From contig NZ_CP114287.1 of the NCBI RefSeq assembly GCF_027111295.1, positions 3,658,001 to 3,722,000 of the forward strand: a stretch of DNA of 64,000 nt, read 5' to 3'. Each line of letters opens with the position of its first letter. The stretch's first letter is position 1. Origin of the DNA: Flavobacterium gelatinilyticum. GTDB taxonomy: Bacteria; Bacteroidota; Bacteroidia; Flavobacteriales; Flavobacteriaceae. Below, piece after piece: positions 10,001-19,153 of this stretch. The position numbers and the translations under genes were made by a program. The notes beneath the pieces were generated by a model. It was not told where the DNA came from. It ran no database searches and saw nothing but the letters and a program-made list of their open reading frames with translations.

Positions 10001-13000
10001 ATGAAAAAAAAATTACCTGCCTTATTTAATTACCCCCAAATTTTAAACCTTTGTTTTTCTTTATCGAATCATTCTAAGAATTCGCTTTCAAAAGTCAAAT
10101 TATCCATTCTCTTCTCATTTTTTTGCGTTTCAATGTGGGCGCAGCTTCCCCCTCATACATTTGATGCCAATGGAACTGTAGTTGTCCCGGCGGGTATCAT
10201 ATCTATGGAAGTTGAGGGCTGGGGTGCCGGTGGTGCCGGTGGTGGAGCAAATAATTCCGTAGCATTAACTGGACGAGGAGGAGCCGGTGGTGGCGGCGGC
10301 GCGTATGCACATGGCTTTATAGGAGTTACTGCCGGAAATACTTTAAATGTTAGAGTAGCGGGAGCTACTACAGGTACAACCGGCTCAGGAGTTAATGGCG
10401 GAAATTCTTATATTGAAGGATTTGAGCTAGCGTTTTTAGCAGCTGGTGGTTTAGGCGGAATTGCTAACACAACAGGAACATCTGGAGGGGGTACAGGAGG
10501 CTCAGCCTCAACATCAAAAGGTTCAATTACAACAGTAGGTGGTAATGATGGAGGTGCCGGTGGAAATTTCCTTTTAAATTTAGGAGGTGCTTCCGGAGCA
10601 GGAGGAAAAGCCGGAGGTGCAGCCGGAGGTGCGGGTGGTGCATCCCGTACAAGTGCACTATTAGGTGTTGGTCCGGGAATTGCTGGTACACCTCCTGGAG
10701 GTGGTGGCAGTGGAGGACTGCATCTGGCAGGATCTGCCGCGCAGGCAGGTGGAGATGGTGCTGCCGGGAGAGTAATTGTAAGATATACATGTCCCACTTA
10801 TGGAATAGGTACTCTTCAATCGGTACCCACATGTGTTTCAACGGCAACTTCTAATATAACATTTACCTCTACCGCAGCTTTACTGCCAACGGGAGTATAT
10901 AATGTTACTTATAATCGCAGCTTGCCCTCTGGTACAGCATTAACAGCAACAATGACTGTTAGTACGGCCGGAACAGGATTTTTTACAGCTTCAGGACTTA
11001 CAACTGCAGGAACCAGTGTAATAACCGTTACAAATATAAGTTCGGGTGTTTGTTCAACTCCTGTATCATCAGCTAATACTATTAATGTAACTGTTTCTCC
11101 TTCTACTGTTGGAGGAACTGTAGCGGGAGGAACTACCATATGTTCCGGATCAACAAGTGCTGCATTATCTTTGACAGGTCAGGTGGGTTCAATTATTCGT
11201 TGGGAATCTTCAGTATCTCCATTTTCTACATGGAATCCAATTTCAAATACAACAGCATCATATACATCAGGGGCTCTTACTCAGACTACTCAATTTCGAG
11301 CTGTAATCCAAAGCGGAACATGTTCTGTTGTTAATTCAGGAGCAACCACAGTTACAGTTAATCCACTTCCACAAGGAAGTTTAAGCGCAAATGGCCCATT
11401 CTGTGTTACCGGTGCAGGACAGCTTACATTTAATGCTACAGCCGGAACAGGTCCTTACACAATAGTTTATACAGAAAACGGTGGCACAAACCGTACAGTA
11501 ACAGGTGTTACGAGTGGAACTCCTTTTAATGTATTTACTACTCCGGTCACGACTACCACTAATTATGCTATTGTTTCCGTTACCGATGCCAACTGTACAC
11601 GCAGTACAGGTTTTACAGGAGGAGGTACAGCTGCTATTACAGTTAATCCATTACCTCAAGGAAGCTTAAGTGCTGTCAGTCCGCTTTGCGGCTCCGGTGC
11701 AGGTCAGTTAACATTTACAGCTTCCGCAGGAACCGGACCTTACACGATAGTGTATACAGAAAATGGCGGTACAAACCGTACAGCGACAGGAGTGGTGAGC
11801 GGTACTGCTTTTACACCTTTTACGACTCCGGTTACGGGGTCAACTACTTATGCTTTGGTTTCGGTTACCGGAGCAAACAGCTGTGTTCGAAGCTCAGGTT
11901 TTACCGGTTCGACAGCAGCTATAACAGTTAATCCGCTTCCTCAGGGAAGTTTAACTGCCTTGAGTCCTCTTTGCGGCTCGGGTGCTGGTCAGCTGACATT
12001 TACAGCTTCCGCGGGAACGGGACCTTACACGATAGTCTACACAGAAAACGGCGGTACAAACCGTACAGCAACGGGAGTGGTGAGCGGTACTGCTTTTGCG
12101 CCTTTTACTACTCCGGTTACGGCAACTACTAATTATGCTATTGTTTCAGTTACAGATGCGAATTGTACCAGAAGTACAGGTTTTACAGGAGGCGGAGCCA
12201 CTATTACAGTTAATCCATTGCCTCAAGGAAGCTTAACTGCTGTGAGTCCGCTTTGTGGCTCCGGTGCTGGTCAGCTGACATTTACAGCTTCCTCAGGAAC
12301 GGGACCTTACACGATAGTGTATACAGAAAACGGCGGTACAAACCGTACAGCAACGGGAGTGGTGAGCGGTACTGCATTTACACCTTTTACCACTCCGGTT
12401 ACGGCAACTACTAATTATGCTATTGTTTCTATTACAGATGCGAATTGTACCAGAAGTACAGGTTTTACAGGAGGCGGAGCTACTATTACAGTTAATCCAT
12501 TACCTCAAGGAAGTTTAAGTGCTGTGAGTCCGCTTTGCGGTTCTGGTGCAGGTCAGTTAACATTTACAGCTTCCGCAGGAACCGGACCTTACACGATAGT
12601 GTATACAGAAAATGGCGGTACAAACCGTACAGCAACAGGAGTGGTGAGCGGTACTGCTTTTACACCTTTTACGACTCCGGTTACAGGGTCAACCACTTAT
12701 GCTTTGGTTTCGGTTACCGGAGCAAACAGCTGTGTTCGAAGTTCAGGTTTTACCAGTGCGACAGCAGCCATAACAGTTAATCCGGTACCAGTTCCAACTT
12801 TTACAGCCTCACCTCCTGCTTCAGTTTGTGTCAGTACAGATGTAACGTATACAACACAAGCTGGACAGACAAATTATCTCTGGACGATCCCGGGAACTTC
12901 GGGAACAGATTATACCATTACAGCCGGAGCAGCCTCTGCCACAAGTAATACAGTAACTTTGCAATGGCTTACAACGGGTAACAAAACGGTAACTGTTGGT

Positions 13001-15214
13001 TATTCTTCCAGCGGTTGTCCTTCAACTGTTAATGCAAGCAATACAACGGCGGCGATACAAACTGTAAAAGGTGCCGTAAATGGCGGGCAGCATATCTGTA
13101 TTGGAAGTTCAAGTCCTTTGTTAACTCTAAGCGGCTACACAGGAACAATAGTCAGATGGGAATATGCAGAAGCAATACCGTATGTCTGGCAGTCAATTGC
13201 TCACACAGGAAGTACGTATCAGCCGGGAATATTAACCACTAGTACGAGCTACAGAGCAGTTGTGAAAAATGGAACATGCCCTGAAGATTACGCAGTAGAA
13301 ACCAGAATAGATGTTGACCCAAGACCATCAACGCCAACCGTTGGAACTATTACACAGCCAAGTTGTGTTGTCCCAGGCGGAAGTGTAATTTTAAATGGTT
13401 TGATATCACCTGGCAGCTGGACAATTAATCAGTCAGGAACTGCAGTACAGACCTATTCGTCATCAGGAACAACTTATACAGTTTCAAATCTGGCTCCGGG
13501 AAATTATACTTTTACCATTCAGGAAACAGGAGGCTGTCAATCTTTACCAACAGTTAATGTAGAGATTATTGCGCCGGTAACCAATATCTGGAACGGAACA
13601 AGCTGGTCTAAAGGAACACCGCCTGTGGCGAGTGATGCTATCGAATTTGCAGGTAATTATTCGACTACGGGAGATTTGTCAGGATGTTCTTGTAAAGTTG
13701 ATTCTGGGGTTACAGTTATAGTAAATTCAAATCACACCTTAACAATTACAAATGCTGTAACTAATAATGGCGGAACATTGCAGTTTGAAAATAATGCAAG
13801 TTTGCTGCAGGTTAATAATTCTGTAAATTCAGGAAACATAATTTACAAACGTAAAACAGCACCGATTCGTAGATATGATATGACATTCTGGTCTTCGCCT
13901 ATAGTTCGTACTCCGGCATATACGCTGCACGATTTATCACCTGAAACACTAGCAGATAAATATTACGCTTATGACGTTTCGTTAGGCTGGGCAATAAGTT
14001 ATGGAGGAACTGTAGAAATGATCCCGGGACACGGGTATCTGGTAAGAGCGCCACAGACTTTTGATATTGTAAATTATGCCGAATATGTTGCTTCATTTAT
14101 TGGAGTGCCAAATAATGGCACAATTCCGATTCCTTTATTAGCATCAGAAAGATATCATATGGTAGGAAATCCATATCCTTCGGCAGTATATGCAGATCAG
14201 TTTATTTTTGATAATCAGTCAAATTTATACGGTAGTCTTTATTTTTGGACACACAATACAGCACCAATTGCTAATCCGGGTGGAGGCGGTTCTAAATATA
14301 CTAATGACGATTATGCGGTTTATAATCTGGCAGGTAGTGTAACGGTAGGAGCAATGCAGGGTACAGGAGCGGGCTCACCTGGTAATCAGGATCCTCCTTC
14401 AGGATATATAGCCGCTGGTCAGTCATTTTTTGTTAAAGCTAAAAGTGTCGGAACAGCTAACTTTACCAATACCATGCGTGTTGCAGGCAATAATAATCAG
14501 TTTTTCAAGACAGATCAAAGCAATAAATCTGCTTTAGAGAGACATAGAGTCTGGCTTAATCTAACGAATACCGAAGGAGCTTTTAAACAATTATTAATTG
14601 GTTATATCGAAGGAGCAACTAATTCATGGGATAATAATTATGATGCAGTTACATTAAACGGAAATAAATTTCTTGATTTTTACAGTGTTAACGAGAATAG
14701 AAAACTGGTTATCCAGGGACGTGCGCTGCCTTTTGATGATTCAGATGTTATCCAGCTGGGTTATAGTACCACTATCGAAGGCGAGTTTTCAATATCTATT
14801 GATCGTGCTGATGGTGACTTAACAAATCAGAATATTTATCTGGAAGATAAGCTTACAAATTCCATGCACAATTTAACAGCAAGTAATTACACCTTTAGCA
14901 CAACTATAGGAACGTTTTTAAATCGTTTCCTTGTGCGATACAAAACAAATACTTTGGGTGTTGGGGATTTTGAAAATCAGAACAGCGGTCTGTTGATTTC
15001 TGTGAAAGATAAAATCATAAGTTTAAACGCATCCAATGATTTAATTCAGGAAGTTTCGATTTACGATGTCTCCGGAAAATTAATTTATAATACTAAGAAA
15101 GTAGAAGCTCCGGAATTGCAGATATCCGATTTTAAATCTGCAGATCAGGTCTTATTGGTAAAAGTAACGTTGAACAACGGAAATACCACAACCAGAAAAA
15201 TTGTCTTTTACTAA
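10001..15214 (+). CDS. Giant Gly-rich/Ig-like repeat T9SS surface protein
   Basis: 1737 residues. An unusually long N-terminal extension precedes the hydrophobic signal core (KLSILFSFFCVSMWAQ, about residues 33-48). Residues about 68-260 are a low-complexity Gly/Ala-rich domain (GGAGGGG-type runs). They are followed by Ig-like segments, including five tandem ~95-residue repeats (each beginning PLPQGSL, with SGAGQLTF, GTGPYTIVYTENGGTNRT and a terminal AITVN), encoded by 282-285-bp DNA repeats. The C-terminus has the WNGTSWSKGTP linker, a CSCKVDSGV motif, the shared module and a ChiA-like tail ending RKIVFY. The layout resembles SprB-like or other adhesins with repeated Ig domains, and a role as an adhesive fibre is inferred, not shown. 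It is the last gene of the tandem group of four. Confidence 0.85.
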   Translation: MKKKLPALFNYPQILNLCFSLSNHSKNSLSKVKLSILFSFFCVSMWAQLPPHTFDANGTVVVPAGIISMEVEGWGAGGAGGGANNSVALTGRGGAGGGGGAYAHGFIGVTAGNTLNVRVAGATTGTTGSGVNGGNSYIEGFELAFLAAGGLGGIANTTGTSGGGTGGSASTSKGSITTVGGNDGGAGGNFLLNLGGASGAGGKAGGAAGGAGGASRTSALLGVGPGIAGTPPGGGGSGGLHLAGSAAQAGGDGAAGRVIVRYTCPTYGIGTLQSVPTCVSTATSNITFTSTAALLPTGVYNVTYNRSLPSGTALTATMTVSTAGTGFFTASGLTTAGTSVITVTNISSGVCSTPVSSANTINVTVSPSTVGGTVAGGTTICSGSTSAALSLTGQVGSIIRWESSVSPFSTWNPISNTTASYTSGALTQTTQFRAVIQSGTCSVVNSGATTVTVNPLPQGSLSANGPFCVTGAGQLTFNATAGTGPYTIVYTENGGTNRTVTGVTSGTPFNVFTTPVTTTTNYAIVSVTDANCTRSTGFTGGGTAAITVNPLPQGSLSAVSPLCGSGAGQLTFTASAGTGPYTIVYTENGGTNRTATGVVSGTAFTPFTTPVTGSTTYALVSVTGANSCVRSSGFTGSTAAITVNPLPQGSLTALSPLCGSGAGQLTFTASAGTGPYTIVYTENGGTNRTATGVVSGTAFAPFTTPVTATTNYAIVSVTDANCTRSTGFTGGGATITVNPLPQGSLTAVSPLCGSGAGQLTFTASSGTGPYTIVYTENGGTNRTATGVVSGTAFTPFTTPVTATTNYAIVSITDANCTRSTGFTGGGATITVNPLPQGSLSAVSPLCGSGAGQLTFTASAGTGPYTIVYTENGGTNRTATGVVSGTAFTPFTTPVTGSTTYALVSVTGANSCVRSSGFTSATAAITVNPVPVPTFTASPPASVCVSTDVTYTTQAGQTNYLWTIPGTSGTDYTITAGAASATSNTVTLQWLTTGNKTVTVGYSSSGCPSTVNASNTTAAIQTVKGAVNGGQHICIGSSSPLLTLSGYTGTIVRWEYAEAIPYVWQSIAHTGSTYQPGILTTSTSYRAVVKNGTCPEDYAVETRIDVDPRPSTPTVGTITQPSCVVPGGSVILNGLISPGSWTINQSGTAVQTYSSSGTTYTVSNLAPGNYTFTIQETGGCQSLPTVNVEIIAPVTNIWNGTSWSKGTPPVASDAIEFAGNYSTTGDLSGCSCKVDSGVTVIVNSNHTLTITNAVTNNGGTLQFENNASLLQVNNSVNSGNIIYKRKTAPIRRYDMTFWSSPIVRTPAYTLHDLSPETLADKYYAYDVSLGWAISYGGTVEMIPGHGYLVRAPQTFDIVNYAEYVASFIGVPNNGTIPIPLLASERYHMVGNPYPSAVYADQFIFDNQSNLYGSLYFWTHNTAPIANPGGGGSKYTNDDYAVYNLAGSVTVGAMQGTGAGSPGNQDPPSGYIAAGQSFFVKAKSVGTANFTNTMRVAGNNNQFFKTDQSNKSALERHRVWLNLTNTEGAFKQLLIGYIEGATNSWDNNYDAVTLNGNKFLDFYSVNENRKLVIQGRALPFDDSDVIQLGYSTTIEGEFSISIDRADGDLTNQNIYLEDKLTNSMHNLTASNYTFSTTIGTFLNRFLVRYKTNTLGVGDFENQNSGLLISVKDKIISLNASNDLIQEVSIYDVSGKLIYNTKKVEAPELQISDFKSADQVLLVKVTLNNGNTTTRKIVFY
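11363..12781 (+). repeat. Five tandem 282-285-bp coding repeats
   Basis: Units begin at 11363, 11648, 11933, 12215 and 12497, and the last ends at 12781 (lengths 285, 285, 282, 282, 285). Later units are much closer to each other than to the first. Two sub-types alternate in the second half of the unit: ATTNYAIVSVTDANC in one, GSTTYALVSVTGANSC in the other. Confidence 0.9.
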
Positions 15215-15222
15215 CCAGAAAT

Positions 15223-15258
15223 AAAAAAACCAGTTATAAATTTATAACTGGTTTTTTT
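15223..15258. terminator. Bidirectional terminator between convergent genes
   Basis: A perfect 18-bp inverted repeat without a separate spacer (arms 15223-15240 and 15241-15258; core ACCAGTTATAAA/TTTATAACTGGT), flanked by A and T runs. It can terminate both the surface-protein gene on + and the cupin gene on -. Confidence 0.85.
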
Positions 15259-15265
15259 ATTGTTT

Positions 15266-16132
15266 TTAAGCGCTCTTTCGAAGATTTTCATTGGTGTTCT
15301 GAATCGCTTTTTCATTTTTGTAATCAATCCATTTCTGGCCTTTAAACTTTCGCATCATAATATCAAAATAGCGCATTACTAAAATGTTGTATGCTGCCTT
15401 TGATAAATTAGTAATGCTTTTAGGAAATGAACGCAGACTCATCGAAAATCCCGGTGTCAGATATTTCATGTAATGCCAGTAACCTTCAGGCATATACAGC
15501 ATTTCTCCGTGTTTAAGATTGGTAATATACCCTTCTGCATTTTGTAAAGCAGGGAATTTTTCATAATCCGGATTATCAAAGTCAATGTCTTCCCTTGAAA
15601 TTAAAGCATGCGGTACTTTATACATATATTTGGACTGATCGGGTGCAAAAAGCATGCATTGCTTTTCACCATGAAAATGAAAATGCAGGATATTCGAATA
15701 ATCGATATCAAAATGCATAAAGACCCTTGCGTTTTCTCCTCCAAAAAACAGCATAGGCAATTGCTTGACTAATTTAAGACCTATATCCGGCCATAAAAAG
15801 TCCTCTCGTAATACAGGCACATCTTTCATTAAATTATAAAGAAAGATGCGATAGTTGGTAGGTTTTGATTCTAATAAACTGATGTAATCGCTCATCTTCA
15901 TTTTTGTATGAGCTTCATTAAATCCTTCTTCATGATTTACAGGTCTGTCATCATATAAAGGAACGGTAATATTGCCGGCAATTTTGTTGATATAGGATAA
16001 TTTCCATTTTTGATACGCGGGCCAGTCTTCGGTCAGCTCTTCAATAACAACAGGAATCTGCTTCTTTACATATTGGGAAATAAAATCTTTTTTTGAGATT
16101 TTTTGAACCCTTTCTATTTGTTTTAATTTCAT
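15266..16132 (-). CDS. Cupin-like (JmjC/cupin_8) protein
   Basis: 288 residues with no signal peptide, so cytoplasmic. The sequence fits the cupin_8/JmjC-like Fe(II)/2-oxoglutarate dioxygenase superfamily. A H-x-D pair (His140, Asp142, in VFMHFDIDYSN) and a distal His220 (in PEGYWHYMKYL) could form the metal facial triad, and the MLYMPEGYWHY segment is typical of the family. Members hydroxylate proteins or small molecules; the substrate here cannot be told. Transcription ends at the shared hairpin at 15223-15258. The gene lies just downstream of bioB with a terminator-like hairpin between, so it probably has its own promoter. Confidence 0.8.
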   Translation of the reverse strand: MKLKQIERVQKISKKDFISQYVKKQIPVVIEELTEDWPAYQKWKLSYINKIAGNITVPLYDDRPVNHEEGFNEAHTKMKMSDYISLLESKPTNYRIFLYNLMKDVPVLREDFLWPDIGLKLVKQLPMLFFGGENARVFMHFDIDYSNILHFHFHGEKQCMLFAPDQSKYMYKVPHALISREDIDFDNPDYEKFPALQNAEGYITNLKHGEMLYMPEGYWHYMKYLTPGFSMSLRSFPKSITNLSKAAYNILVMRYFDIMMRKFKGQKWIDYKNEKAIQNTNENLRKSA

Positions 16133-16146
16133 TTTTATAATAAAAA

Positions 16147-16179
16147 AAATTGCTTATAACTCTGTGTCACAAGCAATTT
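16147..16179 (-). terminator. Terminator downstream of bioB
   Basis: Inverted repeat AAATTGCTT (16147-16155) and AAGCAATTT (16171-16179). On the minus strand the hairpin is followed by a run of eight T, 35 nt past the bioB stop. Confidence 0.75.
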
Positions 16180-16213
16180 ACTAATTATTATTAAAATGGA
16201 TTAACTCATTTGC

Positions 16214-17296
16214 TTAAATTTTTGATTTGATCGATGCTTCAATATTTCTTTCAATATTATGTCCAGGCCTTGACCATTTTGGCTTTTCTCCTAATGATGT
16301 GAATTTAGAATCGGCAGCTTCGACCGTTTCCGGCTGCATGAGTTTGATAAATGGTTTTTGCGGGATCAGGCCTAACATATCGAACATTTTCATATCATCA
16401 TTTACATCAGGATTTGGAGTAGTCAGTAATTTGTCTCCGGCAAATATTGAATTAGCTCCGGCAAAAAAGCACATTGCCTGGCCTTCACGGCTCATGTTGG
16501 TTCTTCCGGCAGATAATCGAACCTGTGTTTCGGGCATAACAATTCGGGTTGTGGCTACCATACGAATCATTTCCCAGATCTCAACCGGTTTTTCTTCTTC
16601 CATCGGCGTTCCTTCAACAGCAACTAGTGCATTAATTGGAACTGATTCCGGCTGCGGATTAAGTGTTGAAAGTGCAACCAGCATTCCGGCTCTGTCTTCG
16701 ATACTTTCTCCCATTCCAATAATACCGCCGCTGCAAACTGTTACATTTGTTTTGCGGACATTTTCGATGGTTTTTAACCGATCTTCAAAACCACGTGTAG
16801 AAATGACATCTTTGTAATATTCTTCAGAAGTGTCCAGATTATGATTGTAGGCATACAATCCTGCTTCGGCCAGACGTTGTGCCTGATTCTCTGTCAGCAT
16901 GCCTAAGGTGCAGCAAACCTCCATGTCCAGTTTGTTAATGGTACGAACCATTTCAAGAACCTGATCAAATTCGTCGCCGTCTTTTACATTTCTCCATGCA
17001 GCTCCCATACACACGCGTGACGAACCGCTTGCTTTGGCTCTAAGTGCCTGAGCTTTTACATGACTTACAGTCATTAAATCATTTCCTTCAACCCCGGTAT
17101 TATATCTTGCAGCCTGAGGACAGTAACCACAGTCTTCAGGACATCCTCCGGTTTTTATAGATAATAATGTCGAAACCTGAACCACATTTGGATCATGCTG
17201 CTGCCTGTGAATGGTTGCCGCTTCATACAATAGATCCATTAAAGGCTTATTGTAAATGGCGATTATTTCATCTTTAGTCCAATTGTGTTTTGTCAT
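16214..17296 (-). CDS. bioB: Biotin synthase
   Basis: 360 residues, the usual length of BioB. This radical SAM enzyme inserts sulfur into dethiobiotin in the last step of biotin synthesis. The [4Fe-4S] motif CxxxCxxC is Cys52, Cys56, Cys59 (GGCPEDCGYCPQAARY). Other family signatures are MGAAWRN, CCTLGML, YNHNLDTS and SAGRTNMS. No other bio genes are in the window, so it is a stand-alone copy here. A plausible promoter lies on the minus strand just upstream, and a terminator follows. Confidence 0.97.
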   Translation of the reverse strand: MTKHNWTKDEIIAIYNKPLMDLLYEAATIHRQQHDPNVVQVSTLLSIKTGGCPEDCGYCPQAARYNTGVEGNDLMTVSHVKAQALRAKASGSSRVCMGAAWRNVKDGDEFDQVLEMVRTINKLDMEVCCTLGMLTENQAQRLAEAGLYAYNHNLDTSEEYYKDVISTRGFEDRLKTIENVRKTNVTVCSGGIIGMGESIEDRAGMLVALSTLNPQPESVPINALVAVEGTPMEEEKPVEIWEMIRMVATTRIVMPETQVRLSAGRTNMSREGQAMCFFAGANSIFAGDKLLTTPNPDVNDDMKMFDMLGLIPQKPFIKLMQPETVEAADSKFTSLGEKPKWSRPGHNIERNIEASIKSKI

Positions 17297-17314
17297 ACTT
17301 ATTGATATATTTGT

Positions 17315-17340
17315 TTTGGAGAAATAAAAGTAAGTAAATT
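17315..17340 (-). promoter_or_regulatory. Possible bioB promoter
   Basis: On the minus strand a TTG is followed after 16 nt by TACTTTTA, seven of eight matches to the Bacteroidota -7 consensus TAnnTTTG. It lies about 20-45 nt upstream of the bioB ATG. Call based on motif match only; the edges are approximate. Confidence 0.35.
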
Positions 17341-17401
17341 ATGATAACCAATACGCTCTGAACTTAAAAATGAATATTTACTGTCTTTTAAAAAAAAGAA
17401 A

Positions 17402-17445
17402 CACTCTAAAATCAATATAAATCTTAATTATATGATTTTAGAGTG
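17402..17445 (-). terminator. Terminator of the small membrane-protein gene
   Basis: Perfect 13-bp inverted repeat CACTCTAAAATCA (17402-17414) and TGATTTTAGAGTG (17433-17445). On the minus strand it is followed by TTTC and a T-rich run, 29 nt past the stop at 17474. Confidence 0.75.
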
Positions 17446-17473
17446 CCTGAAAGTTATTTTTATTCCGAAAAAA

Positions 17474-17911
17474 TTAATCGGCTGCGTATTTGTTATTCCA
17501 GTAAAGCATCATTAGTAAAGTTACAATAACAGATGAAGCCAGTCCTTCAAAAAGAAGACAGATGCAATATGTTGGTACAGAAGGATTTCCTCCAAACATA
17601 AACGTTTCAGATAAGGTGCGTACATACGCATCGCCTCCTCTGGCGTAACTGTAAACCAGCAAACCCAGAACACTCAGCGATATACCAACAACAGAAGTTG
17701 TCATAGCAGAAACTGCGTTTGACACAAAATTGGTTTCTCCTTCATGAAGATTCATAGTCATCGTTCTGTTGACACCATAGAATATGAAAAAGACATTCAG
17801 AACACGGAGATAAAATAAATCTGCCAGACCAAAAAGATTCATTAGTAAGAAATAAATCCCAATTCCGAGGAAAATTAAAAACCCGTTTAGTATTTCTTTT
17901 GGTAGTTTCAT
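17474..17911 (-). CDS. Four-helix membrane protein of unknown function
   Basis: 145 residues with about four hydrophobic stretches: residues about 9-27 (ILNGFLIFLGIGIYFLLMNL), 32-48, 65-88 (TTSVVGISLSVLGLLVYSY) and 113-137. It is thus probably an inner-membrane protein. I recognise no family. It stands alone, with its own terminator downstream and ribF upstream on the same strand. Confidence 0.75.
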   Translation of the reverse strand: MKLPKEILNGFLIFLGIGIYFLLMNLFGLADLFYLRVLNVFFIFYGVNRTMTMNLHEGETNFVSNAVSAMTTSVVGISLSVLGLLVYSYARGGDAYVRTLSETFMFGGNPSVPTYCICLLFEGLASSVIVTLLMMLYWNNKYAAD

Positions 17912-18023
17912 AATAATTATTTTTAGAGGTTAGTGATATAATTATTTGATAAGCAGGTAAGTATATCAAATTTACTAAAAAAATAACTACGATGGTTTAA
18001 AAAACACCAAAAGTAATAAGGGA

Positions 18024-18959
18024 TTATTGCTGTAAGCGGCTCACAAAAGCCAAGGCATTTTGTTTGTCCTGATTTAATTGTGTTTTAAGGAGATCGACAG
18101 AACCAAATTTTTGTTCATCACGAAGATACTGCAACAGAGAAACCTCAATTTTTTTACCATAAATATCAGTATCAAAATCAAAAAGGTTTACTTCGATAGT
18201 TTGTTTCTGTCCGTTAACAGTAGGGTTAAACCCAATATTCATCATCCCGAAAACTTCCTGATTGTCAATTAAAGCGCGGACTACATAAACACCGGTTTTT
18301 GGTATCAGTTTATACTCTTCATTAATTTGAATATTTGCGGTAGGAAAACCAATTGTTCTTCCTAATTGTTTTCCTTTTACAACTTCACCGGTCAGAAAAT
18401 ATTCATAGCCTAAATAATCATTGGCCAGAGTCATGTTCCCTTCGTTTAAAGCGTTTCTGATTTTGGTAGAACTTACTGACACATCCTGAATTTCCTGAGC
18501 TGTTATCTGTTCAACTTCAAACCCGTACTCGGTACCAAATGCAATTAAGTGGTCAATATTAGCAGTTCTGTTTCTTCCAAAACGATGATCGTGTCCAATA
18601 ATTATTTTGTGAATTTGAAACTGATCTACTAAAATAGAATGTACAAACTCTTCAGCAGTAAGTCTTGAAAAATTTTCGTCGAAAGGATGAATGATGAGGT
18701 TTTCGATTCTGGTTGCTTCTAAAAGTTTTGTTTTTTCAGAAATCGTGTTTAAAAGTTTAATTTCTGATTTTTCCTGTAGAACCATTCTCGGATGCGGAAA
18801 AAAGGTAAGAACCAGACTTTCGTATTTTCCATTTTCAGTGTTTTGAGTAATCCGTTCCAGAATTTTTTTGTGACCAATATGTACGCCGTCAAAAGTACCA
18901 AGAGTCAGAATCGTTTTCTTGGTCGAATGGAAATCGTTTATAGAATGAAAGAGCTTCAA
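18024..18959 (-). CDS. ribF: Bifunctional riboflavin kinase/FAD synthetase
   Basis: 311 residues, the normal RibF length. The N-terminal FAD synthetase (nucleotidyltransferase) domain has GTFDGVHIGH at residues 21-30 and SSTKIRNAL further on. The C-terminal riboflavin kinase domain has GRTIGFPTANI and MMNIGFNPT. The enzyme converts riboflavin to FMN and then FAD in the cytoplasm. It is transcribed toward the small membrane protein, separated by 112 nt. Confidence 0.96.
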   Translation of the reverse strand: MKLFHSINDFHSTKKTILTLGTFDGVHIGHKKILERITQNTENGKYESLVLTFFPHPRMVLQEKSEIKLLNTISEKTKLLEATRIENLIIHPFDENFSRLTAEEFVHSILVDQFQIHKIIIGHDHRFGRNRTANIDHLIAFGTEYGFEVEQITAQEIQDVSVSSTKIRNALNEGNMTLANDYLGYEYFLTGEVVKGKQLGRTIGFPTANIQINEEYKLIPKTGVYVVRALIDNQEVFGMMNIGFNPTVNGQKQTIEVNLFDFDTDIYGKKIEVSLLQYLRDEQKFGSVDLLKTQLNQDKQNALAFVSRLQQ

Positions 18960-19125
18960 AACAAATTATTTAAGATGCTGCAAATTTATACTATCTATTT
19001 GGAATTTTGTACTAAGACGAATTGATTTTTTAGGAAGATAATCTTTCTTTTGTCAAAAAAAACGGGGCTGGTCGACTAAAATAAGTTAAATGTCGTTTAA
19101 ATGTAAGAATTCAGTTTAAAACCAT

Positions 19126-19133
19126 TAATTTTG
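19126..19133 (+). promoter_or_regulatory. -7 promoter box of the metalloprotease gene
   Basis: TAATTTTG matches TAnnTTTG exactly and lies 20 nt before the ATG at 19154, giving a very short leader. No clear TTG is found at the -33 distance, so this is tentative. Confidence 0.4.
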
Positions 19134-19153
19134 ATTATCCAAAAATATTTAGA

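Noticed and set aside
10408..10847. Long proline-rich antisense ORFs
   Set aside because: They are shadows of the Gly-rich coding region, since Gly codons read as Pro on the other strand.
11363..12781. Regular ~285-bp repeats that might suggest a CRISPR-like or satellite array
   Set aside because: They are in frame within one long gene, encode Ig-like domains, and have no short repeat-spacer pattern.
16227..16817. 196-codon ORF on the plus strand
   Set aside because: Fully antisense to bioB with no recognisable protein features; a codon-bias shadow.
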